DNA of 64,000 bases from Nocardioides sp. Root140 (GCF_001426745.1 NZ_LMFI01000003.1:95837-159836), one strand, 5' to 3'; shown: positions 8,275 to 17,614, numbered from the stretch's first letter. Translations and numbers: made by a program. Notes: a model not told the origin generated them from the sequence alone.

Positions 8275-8853
8275 ATGACCGCGACCTACACCTGGGACGT
8301 CTTCAGCAGTCTTGACGGCTTCGGCTCGTACGACGAGAACGGTGACTGGGGTGGCTACTGGGGCAAGCACGGGCCCGAGTTCCTCGACCGCCGCGTCGAG
8401 GTCCTCGCCGAGGAGCAGCGGATGGTCCTCGGCGGCAACACCTTCCGGCTGTTCGTGCGGCTGCTGAGCCCGAGTGCCCCCGAGCCCGTGGACGACCCGG
8501 TGAACACCCGCATGAGGAACCTGCCCACCACCGTGGTGTCGAACAAGCTGGAGGGGCCACTCGACTGGCCCGATGCGACCGTCGAGGGCGGCGACGCCGC
8601 CGACGTCGTACGCCGGCTCAAGCAGGAGTCCGACGTACCGCTGCGCTCGCACGGCAGCCTCTCGTTGAACCGGGCGCTGATGGCTGCCGGTCTCGTCGAT
8701 CGCGTGCAGCTGACCGTCTTCCCGGTGCTCACCGGTGAGACCGGCGCCGCACCGCTCTTCCGTGGCGCGGCCGACTTCGACCTCGAGCTCCTCGAGAGCC
8801 GGACCCTCGACGGCGGCACCCTGGAGCTGACCTACCGACCCACCCTGCACTGA
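8275..8853 (+). CDS. Dihydrofolate reductase family protein (RibD C-terminal-like), copy 1
   Basis: The protein has 192 residues. The N-terminus YTWDVFSSLDGFG and the strings RMVLGGNTF, LRSHGSLSLNRALMAAGLVDRVQLTVFPVLTG match the RibD_C/DHFR-like reductase fold. Actinobacterial relatives are usually annotated only as dihydrofolate reductase family. GAGGAGAA precedes the ATG by about 7 bases. A close paralog follows 167 bp downstream on the same strand, so the pair looks like a tandem duplication. Confidence 0.85.
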   Translation: MTATYTWDVFSSLDGFGSYDENGDWGGYWGKHGPEFLDRRVEVLAEEQRMVLGGNTFRLFVRLLSPSAPEPVDDPVNTRMRNLPTTVVSNKLEGPLDWPDATVEGGDAADVVRRLKQESDVPLRSHGSLSLNRALMAAGLVDRVQLTVFPVLTGETGAAPLFRGAADFDLELLESRTLDGGTLELTYRPTLH

Positions 8854-9020
8854 GTCGGCTGCAGACGAGTGCCCGATCCCACGACCTGACTCTGCCCCGG
8901 CACGGGAATCCGCCGAGGCGGCGAACATTCTCACGCCGGGCTGTCGGATCGGGGGGTCGGCGTTCGTAGCGGTGGTGAGAGGCACCCACACGGGGTCGCC
9001 ATGAACACAAGGAGCTCACC

Positions 9021-9596
9021 ATGACTGCCACCTACACCTGGGACGTCTTCTCCAGCCTCGACGGCTTCGGTTCTGCCACTGGCGACTGGACCGGATACTG
9101 GGGCAAGCAGGGCCCGGAGCTGCTCGACCACCGCCTGGCGTTGTACGACGCACCGCAGCGGATGGTGTTCGGCGCGAGGACCTACCGGGAGTTCGTGCAG
9201 ATGCTGGGCTCGGGCCCGGCCGACTCCGAGGTGCACGACCCGTGGGTCACACGGATGGTGAACCTGCCGGCGACGGTGGTGTCCGCCTCCCTCGAGGGCC
9301 CGCTCGACTGGCCCGACGGCACCGTCGAGCGTGGTGACGCCGTCGACGTCGTGGCCCGGATGAAGGAGACCTCGGACGTGCCGCTGCGCTCGCACGGCAG
9401 CCTGTCGATGAACCGCGCGCTGATGGCGGCGGGCCTGGTCGACTTCGTCCAGGTGACGGTCTTCCCGGTCATCACGGGACAGACCGGGACTGCGCCGATC
9501 TTCGGTGGAGCGGCCGACTTCGACCTCGAGCTGGTCGAGAACCGCACGTTGGACGGGCGCACCCAGCAGATGGTCTACCGGCCGACCCTGCACTGA
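9021..9596 (+). CDS. Dihydrofolate reductase family protein (RibD C-terminal-like), copy 2
   Basis: The protein has 191 residues and aligns with its upstream neighbour along the whole length: YTWDVFSSLDGFG at the start, GHGSLSMN-type NADPH-loop (LRSHGSLSMNRALMAAGLVDF) and a common YRPTLH ending. AAGGAG lies 6-8 bases before the ATG. Differences cluster in residues 18-80, which could reflect different substrates. Function beyond a nucleotide-dependent reductase fold is not known. Confidence 0.85.
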   Translation: MTATYTWDVFSSLDGFGSATGDWTGYWGKQGPELLDHRLALYDAPQRMVFGARTYREFVQMLGSGPADSEVHDPWVTRMVNLPATVVSASLEGPLDWPDGTVERGDAVDVVARMKETSDVPLRSHGSLSMNRALMAAGLVDFVQVTVFPVITGQTGTAPIFGGAADFDLELVENRTLDGRTQQMVYRPTLH

Positions 9597-9644
9597 GCCG
9601 GACGCGCGGTTCCTGGTCGTCGGCATGCACGTGCGCTGCTGAAG

Positions 9645-9674
9645 GCGTCCGGACCGGGGCCCCGGTCCGGACGC
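9645..9674. terminator. Bidirectional intrinsic hairpin
   Basis: This is a perfect 15+15 palindrome with left arm GCGTCCGGACCGGGG. It lies midway between two convergent genes ending at 9596 (+) and 9697 (-). It has no T-run, as is common in high-GC actinobacteria. Confidence 0.7.
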
Positions 9675-9696
9675 ACTCACTCTGCGTCGGGCGCGC

Positions 9697-10095
9697 TCAG
9701 CACTTCACCATGGAGCCGTTGTCGCTGAGGTAGGAGTCCTTGAACCACCCCTGCTTGTTGGTGCCGGCGATCCGACCGTGGGTCCACGTGCCGTCATTGT
9801 CGGTGAAGGTGAAGCAGTGGTAGTAGATCTTGGTGCGGCGCGCGGCCTGGCCCAGCGACGTGCAGCTGGGGTGCGGCCCTACGCGGTAGCGCAGCCAGTC
9901 CGCGTCGACGTACCCGTAGCCGGACTTGTCCTTGTCGGAGTTCGAGTGCGAACAGCTCTGGGTCGTCATGTCGTCGTCACCCGACGGTGGCGCGGCCTGG
10001 GCGGTGGTCAGGACGCCGAGTCCCAACGGCACCGCGCCCAGGGTGGTGGCCAGGGTGATGCCTGCGGTCTTCCTGCTGAGCAGTCGTACGGTCAT
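9697..10095 (-). CDS. Secreted protein with SH3-like domain
   Basis: The protein has 132 residues. A signal peptide (MTVRLLSRKTAGITLATTLGAVPLGLGVLTTAQA, AQA cleavage) precedes a mature part with five Cys, apart from which the string DGTWTHGRIAGTNKQGWFKDSYL is typical of bacterial SH3-like modules that bind cell wall. GAGAGGAAG precedes the chosen ATG. An upstream in-frame ATG (10146) would bury the signal peptide and is rejected. It probably acts outside the cell; the ligand is unknown. Confidence 0.75.
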   Translation of the reverse strand: MTVRLLSRKTAGITLATTLGAVPLGLGVLTTAQAAPPSGDDDMTTQSCSHSNSDKDKSGYGYVDADWLRYRVGPHPSCTSLGQAARRTKIYYHCFTFTDNDGTWTHGRIAGTNKQGWFKDSYLSDNGSMVKC

Positions 10096-10245
10096 GATGC
10101 TTCCTCTCGTGGGTTCCTGCGTTGACTCCACGAGGTTGGCCGTCATCCCTTTCGCATCGCTGTGGTCCCGCTTTCATCCCTGGCCGCACCCGGAGCTGGA
10201 GACGACCCGGGAATGGAAGCGGCTCCGCGTGTGGTTGAAGGTTGC

Positions 10246-11268
10246 ATGAAGAAGATCGGATTCCTGAACTTCGGGCACTGGAACGCCTCGCCGCACTCGC
10301 AGGTGCGCAACGCCTCGGACGCGCTGCTGCAGTCGATCGACCTGGCCGTGGCGACCGAGGAGCTGGGCGCCGACGGTGCCTACTTCCGGGTGCACCACTT
10401 CGCGAACCAGCTGGCCTCGCCGTTCCCGCTGCTGGCCGCGATCGGTGCGAAGACGCAGCGGATCGAGATCGGAACCGGCGTGATCGACATGCGCTACGAG
10501 AATCCCCTCTACATGGCCGAGGACGCCGGCGCGGCGGACCTCATCGCAGGCGGCCGACTGCAGCTCGGGATCAGCCGGGGATCACCGGAGCAGGTCATCG
10601 ACGGGTGGAGCTACTTCGGCTACCAGCCCGGTGAGGACTCCGACGCCTCCGAGATGGCGCGCCGGCACACCGATGTCTTCCTCCAGGTGCTCGAGGGCGA
10701 GGGCTTCGCCCGGCCGAACCCGCGGCCGATGTTCCCCAACCCGCCCGGTCTGTTGCGGGTCGAGCCGCACTCCGAGGGCCTGCGCGAGCGGATCTGGTGG
10801 GGCGCTGCCTCGGATGCCACCGCACGCTGGGCCGCCGAGCAGGGCATGCACCTGATGAGCTCGACGCTGAAGGCCGACGAGACGGGCGAGCCGTTCCACG
10901 TGCAGCAGCGCAAGCAGATCGAGGCGTTCCGTGAGGCATGGGCCGAGGCCGGTCAGGCGCACGAGCCGAGGGTCTCGGTCAGCCGCTCGATCATGCCGAT
11001 CGTCACTGACACGGACCGCGCCTACTTCGGCCAGGAGGGTGAGAGTCGCGACCAGATCGGGCAGATCGAGCCGCAGCTGCGTGCCGTCTTCGGACGGTCG
11101 TACGCCGCAGAGCCCGATCGCCTGGTCGAGCAGCTGGCGCAGGACGAGGCGATCGCCGCGGCCGACACGTTGCTGCTCACCGTGCCCAACCAGCTGGGCG
11201 TCGACTACAACGCGCACCTGCTGCGCACGATCCTCGAGGACGTGGCTCCCGGCCTCGGTTGGCGCTGA
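10246..11268 (+). CDS. LLM class flavin-dependent oxidoreductase (luciferase-like)
   Basis: The protein has 340 residues and the TIM-barrel of bacterial-luciferase-like monooxygenases. FRVHHFANQLASPFPLLAAIGAKT, IEIGTGVIDMRYENPLYMAEDAGAADLIAGGRLQLGISRG are the FMN/F420-binding barrel strands. The start MKKIGFLNFGHW fits the family; longer in-frame starts are not supported. It stands alone and converges with the APC permease. The substrate is unknown. Confidence 0.85.
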   Translation: MKKIGFLNFGHWNASPHSQVRNASDALLQSIDLAVATEELGADGAYFRVHHFANQLASPFPLLAAIGAKTQRIEIGTGVIDMRYENPLYMAEDAGAADLIAGGRLQLGISRGSPEQVIDGWSYFGYQPGEDSDASEMARRHTDVFLQVLEGEGFARPNPRPMFPNPPGLLRVEPHSEGLRERIWWGAASDATARWAAEQGMHLMSSTLKADETGEPFHVQQRKQIEAFREAWAEAGQAHEPRVSVSRSIMPIVTDTDRAYFGQEGESRDQIGQIEPQLRAVFGRSYAAEPDRLVEQLAQDEAIAAADTLLLTVPNQLGVDYNAHLLRTILEDVAPGLGWR

Positions 11269-11307
11269 CGTCGTACGAGCCGAGGACGTACGAGGCCCAC
11301 GAGGCAT

Positions 11308-11346
11308 CAAGAATCCACGGTTCGAGGCGCAAGAACCCACTGTTCG
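11308..11346. repeat. Tandem 17-bp direct repeat
   Basis: CAAGAATCCACGGTTCG (11308-11324) and CAAGAACCCACTGTTCG (11330-11346) agree at 15 of 17 bases with a 22-bp period. They lie in the 90-bp gap between two convergent genes. The role is unknown; the pieces are too short to say whether this is a remnant of a larger element. Confidence 0.55.
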
Positions 11347-11358
11347 CGGGTGGTGCTG

Positions 11359-13314
11359 TCAGCCGGCGTGGATGTGCGGGCGGCGCGTCCGCTCGGGCTC
11401 GGCACGACGCAGCACCTCCCGGGTGATCGGGGCGACCTCGCCGACACCGAACAGCAGGAAGCGGAGCAGGTGAATGAACGGTTTGCCCTCGGTCCACTCG
11501 AAGTAGATGTGCGGGCGTACGCCGGTGCGGTCGCGGATGTCGAGCAGCAGTGAGGCCAGAGTGTTCGGCACGGTCGCGCCGGTGACCGTGAGCACCCGGA
11601 ACTCGCCGTGCAGCGCCTCCCCGTGGACCTCGATCCGGCTCTCGAAGTCGGAGTAGTCGCCGACGGTCACCTCGACGAAGATGATGTCGCCCGGGTCGAG
11701 CAGGTCGTGGTCGTCGACCACCTGGCGGATCTTCTCGCGGTACTCCTCCACGTCCCGCGCGTCCGGCTCGTTGGCGACCAGCCGGATCGAGCGGCGGGCG
11801 CAGTCACGCAGGAACGCGTCGGCGCGGTCGTCGTACACGATCTCGGTGGTGCGCAGCTCGAGGGCACGCGCCACCCGGGACAGCAGCGAGACGATCACGA
11901 TCGCGGCGATGAAGCAGGCGCCGATCTTGACGCCGTCCGGACGCTCGTGCACGTTGTCGAGCGTCGTGTAGGCGAGCACCAGCGTGATCGCGGAGAACGC
12001 GACCGTCAGCTTCCGTTGCCCTGCCTTGCGCGCGGCCAGGGTGACGGCGACCGCGGCGGAGGTCATCAGCACCAGCACGCCGGTGGCGTAGGCGCCGCCC
12101 TGGGCGTTGACGTCGGCGTCGAAGATCCAGGTGATCAGGAACGCCGTGCAGGTGAGTACGAGCACCAGGGGTCGTACGGCGCCGGCCCACTCCGGCGACA
12201 TGCCGTAGCGCGGCAGGTAGCGCGGGATCAGGGCGAGCATGCCGGCCATCGCGGAGGCACCGGCGAACCACAGGATCAGGATGGTGGAGGCGTCGTACAC
12301 CGTGCCGAAGCCGTCGCCCAGGTAGAGGTGCGCGAGGTAGGCCAGGGCACGGCCGTTCGCCGAGCCGCCGTCCTCGAACTCGTGCGCCGGGATCAGCAGC
12401 GTGGTGACCAGGCTGGAGGCGATCAGGTAGACGCTCATGATGCAGGCGGCGACGGTGAGCAGCTTCTTGGTGTTGCGGATGCGGCCGGCCGGGCGCACCG
12501 GGTCGTCGCCGGGCTCACCGCGCACGTGGCTCATCACGGCCACGCCGGTCTCGAAGCCGGACATTCCCAAGGCCAGCTTGGGGAACAGGGTCAGGGAGAC
12601 CGCGATCATCAGCCCGATGTTGCCGTGCTCGGCGGTCAGGGTGGTGGTCCAGTCGGTCACCCGGTGCGCGTCCTCGAAGACGTGCACGGCGGCGACCCCG
12701 ATCACGACCGCGTTGAGCACGAGGTACGTCGACACGAGGGCGACCGCGACTCCGATCGCCTCGGTGAACCCCTTGAGGAAGACCGCGCCGAGCAGGGCCA
12801 CCAGGCCGAGGGTGATCCACAGCTCCTGGCCGTGCAGGAATCCCGGGACGTGCGGGTTCTCCACCACGTGGGCGCTGGCGTCCGCGGCCGAGAGCGTGAT
12901 GGTGATGATGAAGTCGGTGAGTGCGAAGCCGAGGAGGACGAGCACGAAGATCTTCCCGCGCCAGAAGGGCAGAAGCCGTTCCAGCATGGCGATCGAACCC
13001 TGGCCGTGCGGGCTCTCCGCGGCCACCCGTCGGTAGACCGGCAGTGCGCCGAACAGGGTGAGCAGCACCAGGATGATCGTGGCGATGGGGCTGAGCGCGC
13101 CGGCGGCGAGGAAGGCGATGCCCGGCTGGTAGCCCAGCGTGGAGAAGTAGTCGACGCCGGTCAGGCACATCACCTTGCGCCAGGAATGCGTCTTCTCGCC
13201 CGGAGGTGCGGCGGCGTGCGGGCCTGCGTGTCGGGCGGTCACCTCGGGACGGTGGAACAGCCACTCCCGGAAGCGCCCCTGGGCGGCCTCGGGTGACTGG
13301 AGATCGGTACTCAC
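11359..13314 (-). CDS. APC-superfamily permease, likely K+-linked
   Basis: The protein has 651 residues: about 12 membrane helices followed by a cytoplasmic tail of roughly 170 residues. [18 protein letters not shown] begins helix 1 with the broken-helix glycine pattern of APC transporters. The tail has a small alpha/beta region ([33 protein letters not shown]). Large APC proteins with cytoplasmic tails include Kup/KimA-type potassium importers. The gene is divergent from kdpD/kdpE homologues, which supports a potassium role by context. The GTG start (VSTDLQS) is the only sensible start, although the GGAGG lies unusually close to it. An amino-acid permease remains possible. Confidence 0.75.
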   Translation of the reverse strand: MSTDLQSPEAAQGRFREWLFHRPEVTARHAGPHAAAPPGEKTHSWRKVMCLTGVDYFSTLGYQPGIAFLAAGALSPIATIILVLLTLFGALPVYRRVAAESPHGQGSIAMLERLLPFWRGKIFVLVLLGFALTDFIITITLSAADASAHVVENPHVPGFLHGQELWITLGLVALLGAVFLKGFTEAIGVAVALVSTYLVLNAVVIGVAAVHVFEDAHRVTDWTTTLTAEHGNIGLMIAVSLTLFPKLALGMSGFETGVAVMSHVRGEPGDDPVRPAGRIRNTKKLLTVAACIMSVYLIASSLVTTLLIPAHEFEDGGSANGRALAYLAHLYLGDGFGTVYDASTILILWFAGASAMAGMLALIPRYLPRYGMSPEWAGAVRPLVLVLTCTAFLITWIFDADVNAQGGAYATGVLVLMTSAAVAVTLAARKAGQRKLTVAFSAITLVLAYTTLDNVHERPDGVKIGACFIAAIVIVSLLSRVARALELRTTEIVYDDRADAFLRDCARRSIRLVANEPDARDVEEYREKIRQVVDDHDLLDPGDIIFVEVTVGDYSDFESRIEVHGEALHGEFRVLTVTGATVPNTLASLLLDIRDRTGVRPHIYFEWTEGKPFIHLLRFLLFGVGEVAPITREVLRRAEPERTRRPHIHAG

Positions 13315-13354
13315 ACCTCCGATCCAACCCGCGGGAACCCCCGACCGGGGGCGG

Positions 13355-13371
13355 CCTAACGACTCCCTAAC
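13355..13371. promoter_or_regulatory. OmpR-type direct repeat upstream of the APC permease (candidate KdpE box)
   Basis: CCTAAC occurs twice with exactly 11 bp between starts (13355-13360, 13366-13371), the spacing recognised by OmpR/PhoB-family response regulators. It lies 41 bp upstream of the permease start and between it and the kdpDE operon. KdpE as the binder is inferred. Confidence 0.5.
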
Positions 13372-13453
13372 AAGGTGCTGACCGATGCACGCGACCAACG
13401 GGCGCTCCGCCCTGGGTCGGTGCGACGCATGGGCTCGTGCCGATGTCGTCAGC

Positions 13454-13486
13454 GTTCTGTCAGGACGTGTCAGGGTTCTGTCAGGA
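13454..13486. promoter_or_regulatory. Direct repeat upstream of the kdpDE operon
   Basis: GTTCTGTCAGGA occurs at 13454-13465 and 13475-13486, a 21-bp (two helical turn) period, with a further GTGTCAGG between. It lies 39 bp before the first gene of the kdpDE operon and could be a second regulator site or promoter element. Confidence 0.4.
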
Positions 13487-13524
13487 GGCCACCACCCGAG
13501 CCCTCGACGGCCTTGACTTGTGGC

Positions 13525-13848
13525 ATGGGCCAGCAACTGATGACGGACGAGGTGGGGGTGCGCTTCGGCATGGGCGCGGGTGCGCAGTTCCTCCTCACCG
13601 GACTCGTCGTCGCGACCCAACTGCCGGGGGAGTGGGGCGTGGCCCTGCTGTTGCTGGTCACCGCGCTGCTCTCGGTCTGGCTGGACGAGCCGCACGCCCT
13701 CGGGCTCGGCGTCGCGGGGTGGGCGTTCGCGACGGGCTTCGCCGTCAACACTCTCGGCGTGCTCACCTTCGCGCCGTACGACCTTGCCCGTCTGGGCGTC
13801 TTCGTCGCGGCGGCGGCACTCACATGTCGGCTCGGGGGTACGGCGTGA
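13525..13848 (+). CDS. Small membrane protein of the kdpDE operon
   Basis: The protein has 107 residues and three hydrophobic stretches ([49 protein letters not shown]). There is no clear Shine-Dalgarno before ATG 13525; ATG 13540 is an alternative. It sits 59 bp before the sensor kinase on the same strand. The pattern recalls the unnamed small membrane proteins found ahead of actinobacterial KdpD. It may fine-tune the sensor; this is inference. Confidence 0.6.
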   Translation: MGQQLMTDEVGVRFGMGAGAQFLLTGLVVATQLPGEWGVALLLLVTALLSVWLDEPHALGLGVAGWAFATGFAVNTLGVLTFAPYDLARLGVFVAAAALTCRLGGTA

Positions 13849-13907
13849 GTGCGCGGGCCGGCGACCCGGGGAGCACAATGGGCCGACCCGACAAGTCTGG
13901 AGAAGCG

Positions 13908-15020
13908 ATGGTGCGCAGCAGCCTCAGTGCCCGGCGCCGGGGCTACGGCTATCTCCTCGCCGTCCTCGGCACGGCAGCGCTGGTCGGCGTGCTGGTGCCC
14001 GCGCGGGAACACCTCGACCTGGCCAGCGACGCGCTGTTGCTCCTGCTCCTCGTGGTGAGTGCGGCCATCCTGGGCGGCCTGGGGCCGGCCCTGACCGCGG
14101 GCCTGCTCGGCGCTGTCCTGCTGAACTTCTTCTTCACCGAGCCGTTCCACACGTTCCGCATCTCGGAGTCCACCGACGTCGTCGCCGTACTCGTCTTCGC
14201 GGCGGTGGCCCTGATGGTCAGCTGGGTCGTCGACCTGGCCGCCCGCCGTGCGTCCGCCGTGCGCGAGGCCGCCGAGCTCGAGGCGGGCAACAAGTTGCGT
14301 ACGGCCCTCCTGGCCGCTGTCGGCCACGACCTGCGCACGCCGCTGGCGACCGCGAAGGCAGTGGTCTCGGGGCTCCGGAGTCGCGAGGTGAAGTTGACCG
14401 ACGACGACCGGGATGAGTTGCTCGAGGCGGCCGACGACGCGCTCGACCGGCTCGCCGGCCTCGTCGACAACCTGCTGGACCTGAGTCGGCTGCAGGCCGG
14501 AGCACTGCCGGTGCGCACCCGGCCCGCGTCGGTCCACGACGTCGTCGCGACGGCGCTCGACGACCTCGGTGTGGAGCCCCGGGCCGTCGTCCTGGAGCTG
14601 CCCGACGACCTTCCCGACGCCGTGATCGACTCCGGCCTGCTCGAACGGGCGATCGTCAACGTGGTCGCCAATGCGCAGCGCCACGCGAAGCGTCCGCCGC
14701 TGCTGACTGCCGGTGTGGTCGGTGAAAGGGTCGAGCTGCGGGTGATCGACACCGGACCCGGGATCCCGGTGGCCGACCGGGACCGGGTCTTCGTCCCGTT
14801 CCAGCGGCTCGGCGACACGAGCACCGAAGGACTCGGCCTCGGGCTGGCGCTGTCCCGCGGACTGGTGGAGGCAATGGCCGGTTCGCTGGAGCTCGCCGAG
14901 ACACCCGGGGGCGGTCTCACCGTGGTGATCTCGCTGCCCGCTGACCCGACCCCGCCGACCGGTACGCCGGACCCGGGACCGCCGGCCGTGCCGACCTCAC
15001 CCGAGCAGGCATCGCCATGA
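13908..15020 (+). CDS. KdpD-type sensor histidine kinase lacking the N-terminal cytoplasmic domains
   Basis: The protein has 370 residues. Four membrane helices (about 14-110) match the DUF4118 sensor, with [12 protein letters not shown] between helices 3 and 4 as in KdpD. The H-box [12 protein letters not shown] carries H140; the N-box (VVANAQRHA), G1 (DTGPGIP) and G2 ([11 protein letters not shown]) follow. Classical KdpD is about 900 residues with an N-terminal KdpD/USP region that binds c-di-AMP; that part is absent here. TCTGGAGAAG precedes the ATG, so the short start is well supported. The stop overlaps the kdpE start by 4 bp. Confidence 0.9.
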   Translation: MVRSSLSARRRGYGYLLAVLGTAALVGVLVPAREHLDLASDALLLLLLVVSAAILGGLGPALTAGLLGAVLLNFFFTEPFHTFRISESTDVVAVLVFAAVALMVSWVVDLAARRASAVREAAELEAGNKLRTALLAAVGHDLRTPLATAKAVVSGLRSREVKLTDDDRDELLEAADDALDRLAGLVDNLLDLSRLQAGALPVRTRPASVHDVVATALDDLGVEPRAVVLELPDDLPDAVIDSGLLERAIVNVVANAQRHAKRPPLLTAGVVGERVELRVIDTGPGIPVADRDRVFVPFQRLGDTSTEGLGLGLALSRGLVEAMAGSLELAETPGGGLTVVISLPADPTPPTGTPDPGPPAVPTSPEQASP

Positions 15021-15700
15021 GCCGGATCCTCGTCGTCGACGACGAGCCGCAGATCCTGCGGGCGCTGACGATCAACCTGCGCGCCCGCGGCTACGCGGTA
15101 CGTACTGCAGGTGACGGCGAAGAGGCGTTGCAGAGCGCCGCCGCCCATCCGCCGGACGCGGTGATCCTGGACCTGGGCCTTCCCGACCTCGACGGGGTCG
15201 ACGTGATCACCGGTCTCCGAGGCTGGACCGCCGTGCCGATCCTGGTGCTCTCGGGCCGCAGTGACAGCGTGGACAAGGTGGACGCGCTCGACGCCGGCGC
15301 CGACGACTACGTCACCAAGCCGTTCGGGATGGACGAGCTGATGGCCCGCCTGCGTGCCCTGCTGCGCCGAAACGCCCCGACCGAGGAGGCCCCGGCGGTC
15401 ACGTTCGGGGACGTCGTCGTCGACCTCACCTCCACGCGCGTCACCCGCGCAGGCGAGGAGGTGCGGCTGACCCCCACGGAGTGGCACCTCCTCGCGGCGC
15501 TGGTGCGCCACCCGGGCAAGCTGCAGAGCCAACGGCAGCTGCTCGACGAGGTCTGGGGTCCCGGCTACGAGACGGCACAGGGCAACCTGCGGCTCTACAT
15601 CGGCCAGCTGCGCCGCAAGCTGGAGCCCGATCCGGCCCGGCCGACGTACTTCCGCACCGAGCCCGGCATGGGCTACCGCTTCGAGCCGCACGACGAGTGA
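15017..15700 (+). CDS. kdpE: KdpE-type response regulator (OmpR family)
   Basis: The protein has 227 residues: receiver domain with the acidic pair VVDDE, phospho-acceptor D52 (ILDLGLPD) and conserved Lys (VTKPF), then a winged helix (about 130-225) with LTPTEWHLLAALVRHPGKLQSQRQLL and YFRTEPGMGYRF. These are diagnostic for OmpR/KdpE regulators. It is translationally coupled to the kinase and is the likely binder of the CCTAAC direct repeat upstream of the divergent permease. Confidence 0.9.
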   Translation: MSRILVVDDEPQILRALTINLRARGYAVRTAGDGEEALQSAAAHPPDAVILDLGLPDLDGVDVITGLRGWTAVPILVLSGRSDSVDKVDALDAGADDYVTKPFGMDELMARLRALLRRNAPTEEAPAVTFGDVVVDLTSTRVTRAGEEVRLTPTEWHLLAALVRHPGKLQSQRQLLDEVWGPGYETAQGNLRLYIGQLRRKLEPDPARPTYFRTEPGMGYRFEPHDE

Positions 15701-15761
15701 CCGTGCCCCGGCTACGGTTCCCGACGAAGGTCTCAGACTGCTGTGCACGAGGGGATGACGG

Positions 15762-16286
15762 ATGAGGACGACGAGATCGACGCCCTGGTTGATGATTGGC
15801 GCGGTCGTGGTGCTGGTGGCGGCCGGCGTCCTCCTCTGGCAGTCGCGATCTGGTGACAACGACGCGCCCGTGGACGAAGACCTCGCCTCGCGCATCACGG
15901 CCACCGGTGTCACGCCGTACGACGTACGCCTCGGCAAGGCCGACATCGACGAGGTGCGGGTGGAGGCCGGCAGTGTGCTGGTCGACTATGACCACACCGA
16001 CGAGGACCGCCACGCCTACACGCTCGTGCTGTCCAAGGCTCCGTCCGGTGACCTGTGCGGTGCGCAGGGGAGTGGCGAGCAGGACGACGGCAGCACCTGC
16101 ACGTCGGAGGACGACCGGATGTCCTCCACGTTCGAGGAGATGGGCAGCTTCTCGCTGCGTCGCGACGGCACCCTGCTCACGCTCAGCAACCTGGTGATCG
16201 AGAGCGACCCCGGCATCGAGGAACGCGCGTTCACCGCCCTCGAGGCCGCCGAGCCGGTCCCGGCGGACGACCTGGCGCGCCACTGA
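15762..16286 (+). CDS. Membrane-anchored hypothetical protein
   Basis: The protein has 174 residues. One N-terminal helix (WLMIGAVVVLVAAGVLLWQS) is followed by an Asp/Glu-rich extracytoplasmic region with two Cys (GDLCGAQGSG, GSTCTSEDD). It starts 61 bp after kdpE in the same direction and could be in that operon. I do not recognise the family. Confidence 0.65.
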   Translation: MRTTRSTPWLMIGAVVVLVAAGVLLWQSRSGDNDAPVDEDLASRITATGVTPYDVRLGKADIDEVRVEAGSVLVDYDHTDEDRHAYTLVLSKAPSGDLCGAQGSGEQDDGSTCTSEDDRMSSTFEEMGSFSLRRDGTLLTLSNLVIESDPGIEERAFTALEAAEPVPADDLARH

Positions 16287-16335
16287 GTCGAGCGCCGGGG
16301 CGAGCGAAGGGCGAGCGAAGGGAGAGGGCCTCCGG

Positions 16336-16890
16336 TCAGGCGTCGTACGCCGGGTCGCGGGTGCCCACCTTGCGCGCGACGGCGAGGTGGCCGCCCAGGA
16401 ACCCGGCACCGCCGGCGACAGTCGCACCCAGCAGGGCCAGCCGGGCGCCGGTGCCGTGCGCGCCCCGGCGACGGGCCAGCCAGGACGCGGCATAGAGGCC
16501 GATCGCCACGCCGTTGCCGACCGCGTGCACGACGCCCACCCGTTTCTCGCGCGGGCCGGCCTCGGACCACTCCGCCCACCCGGTCCACGCGGTGGGTCCG
16601 ACGACCACGAGGCCGGTGCCGACGAGGGCCTGTGCCGGCTCGGCCCACCGGCCGCGACCCAGCAGGTCGAGCACGGTCGCCGAGGTCCAGGACCCCAGCA
16701 CCACGTCGGTGAGCGCCGGATGGACCGCATGCCCCAGCCAGTCACCACGCAGCACGGCGCCACGGGTTCCGGACCCGAAGATCGTCCTGACGTGCGGCTC
16801 CAGGGCCTGCACGGGGCCGTCGAGGGCGGCTGAGTCCTCGAGCTTCTTGAGCCAGCGCACGGCTGCGGGCGGTGGTTCGAAGGGAGACAT
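16336..16890 (-). CDS. DUF2231-type membrane protein
   Basis: The protein has 184 residues. RGDWLGHAVHPALTDVVLGSWTSATVLDLLG contains the GHAxHPxLxDxPxG-type signature of DUF2231, followed by three or four membrane helices (VGVVHAVGNGVAIGLY, ALLGATVAGGAGFLGGHL). GGAGGAACGC precedes the ATG. DUF2231 proteins are uncharacterised membrane proteins; conserved His residues have led to suggestions of haem or metal binding. Confidence 0.75.
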   Translation of the reverse strand: MSPFEPPPAAVRWLKKLEDSAALDGPVQALEPHVRTIFGSGTRGAVLRGDWLGHAVHPALTDVVLGSWTSATVLDLLGRGRWAEPAQALVGTGLVVVGPTAWTGWAEWSEAGPREKRVGVVHAVGNGVAIGLYAASWLARRRGAHGTGARLALLGATVAGGAGFLGGHLAVARKVGTRDPAYDA

Positions 16891-16960
16891 GCGTTCCTCC
16901 TCGGTGACGACCGGTCTCGCCTTCACCCTGCCCCGCCGTACGACGAAGATCAACAGCAGC

Positions 16961-17590
16961 TCAGCTGTGTCGTACCGCCCGGACCACCGCGTCGACACCG
17001 GAGCCCGCGATCGAACGCGGCTGCTCCCTTGCGACCACCAGGTCCCACTCGTCCGCCGGGAGCACATCGGTCGCGTCCTTGACCGACACCTGCACCTGAC
17101 CGGCGGCCGGTGTGGGCTGGCCGGTGGCGGGGTCGACGGGCCGGTGCCCGACCAGGACCAGCGTTCCTCCGGGGGCGACGCCAGCGGCCAGCCGGGTCAC
17201 GAACTCGGCCACCGACCCGGCAACGTGGACGTAGAGACAGTTGACCAGGTCGAACGCCCCCGCGGCAGGTGCCCAGGTGCCGAGGTCGCCCTCGACCCAC
17301 TCGATGCGCTCGGCCACCTCGGTGCCGAGCGCCTCTGCCGTGGAACGGCCGTGCTCGAGCGCGGACGGTGAGAAGTCGACGGCGGTGACCTGCCATCCGG
17401 AGGTGGCCAGCCAGAGCGCCTCCGCGCCGTGGCCGCACCCGGCGTCGAGTGCACGGCCGGGAGGAAGCCCGACCGTCTGGTCGAGCAGGTGCTGGTTGGG
17501 TGCGCGGCTCGCCAGCTTGTCCGGGTGGTCACGCAGAACCTGTTCCCAGCGGTGCTCCCACGCGTCCCGGTCGTGCATCTCGCTCGTCAT
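16961..17590 (-). CDS. Class I SAM-dependent methyltransferase
   Basis: The protein has 209 residues. Motif I is ALDAGCGHGAEALWLA (near residue 47), followed by VTAVDFSP and WVEGDLGTW. The length and VDFSPSALEHGR pattern match general small-molecule methyltransferases such as those of the tellurite/thiopurine type. The first ATG is at 17590; MHDRDAW five codons downstream is an alternative. The substrate is unknown. It lies 70 bp upstream of the DUF2231 gene on the same strand. Confidence 0.85.
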   Translation of the reverse strand: MTSEMHDRDAWEHRWEQVLRDHPDKLASRAPNQHLLDQTVGLPPGRALDAGCGHGAEALWLATSGWQVTAVDFSPSALEHGRSTAEALGTEVAERIEWVEGDLGTWAPAAGAFDLVNCLYVHVAGSVAEFVTRLAAGVAPGGTLVLVGHRPVDPATGQPTPAAGQVQVSVKDATDVLPADEWDLVVAREQPRSIAGSGVDAVVRAVRHS

Positions 17591-17614
17591 GGGAGCGACC
17601 GTACGCCGGGCGCC

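Noticed and set aside
11308-11346. tRNA-like sequence because of GGTTCGAGG
   Set aside because: No acceptor or anticodon stem can be folded around it and no CCA-like end is present.
12515-13327. Alternative frame on the same strand as the permease
   Set aside because: Composition is Arg/Pro-rich without motifs; the permease frame has clear helices.
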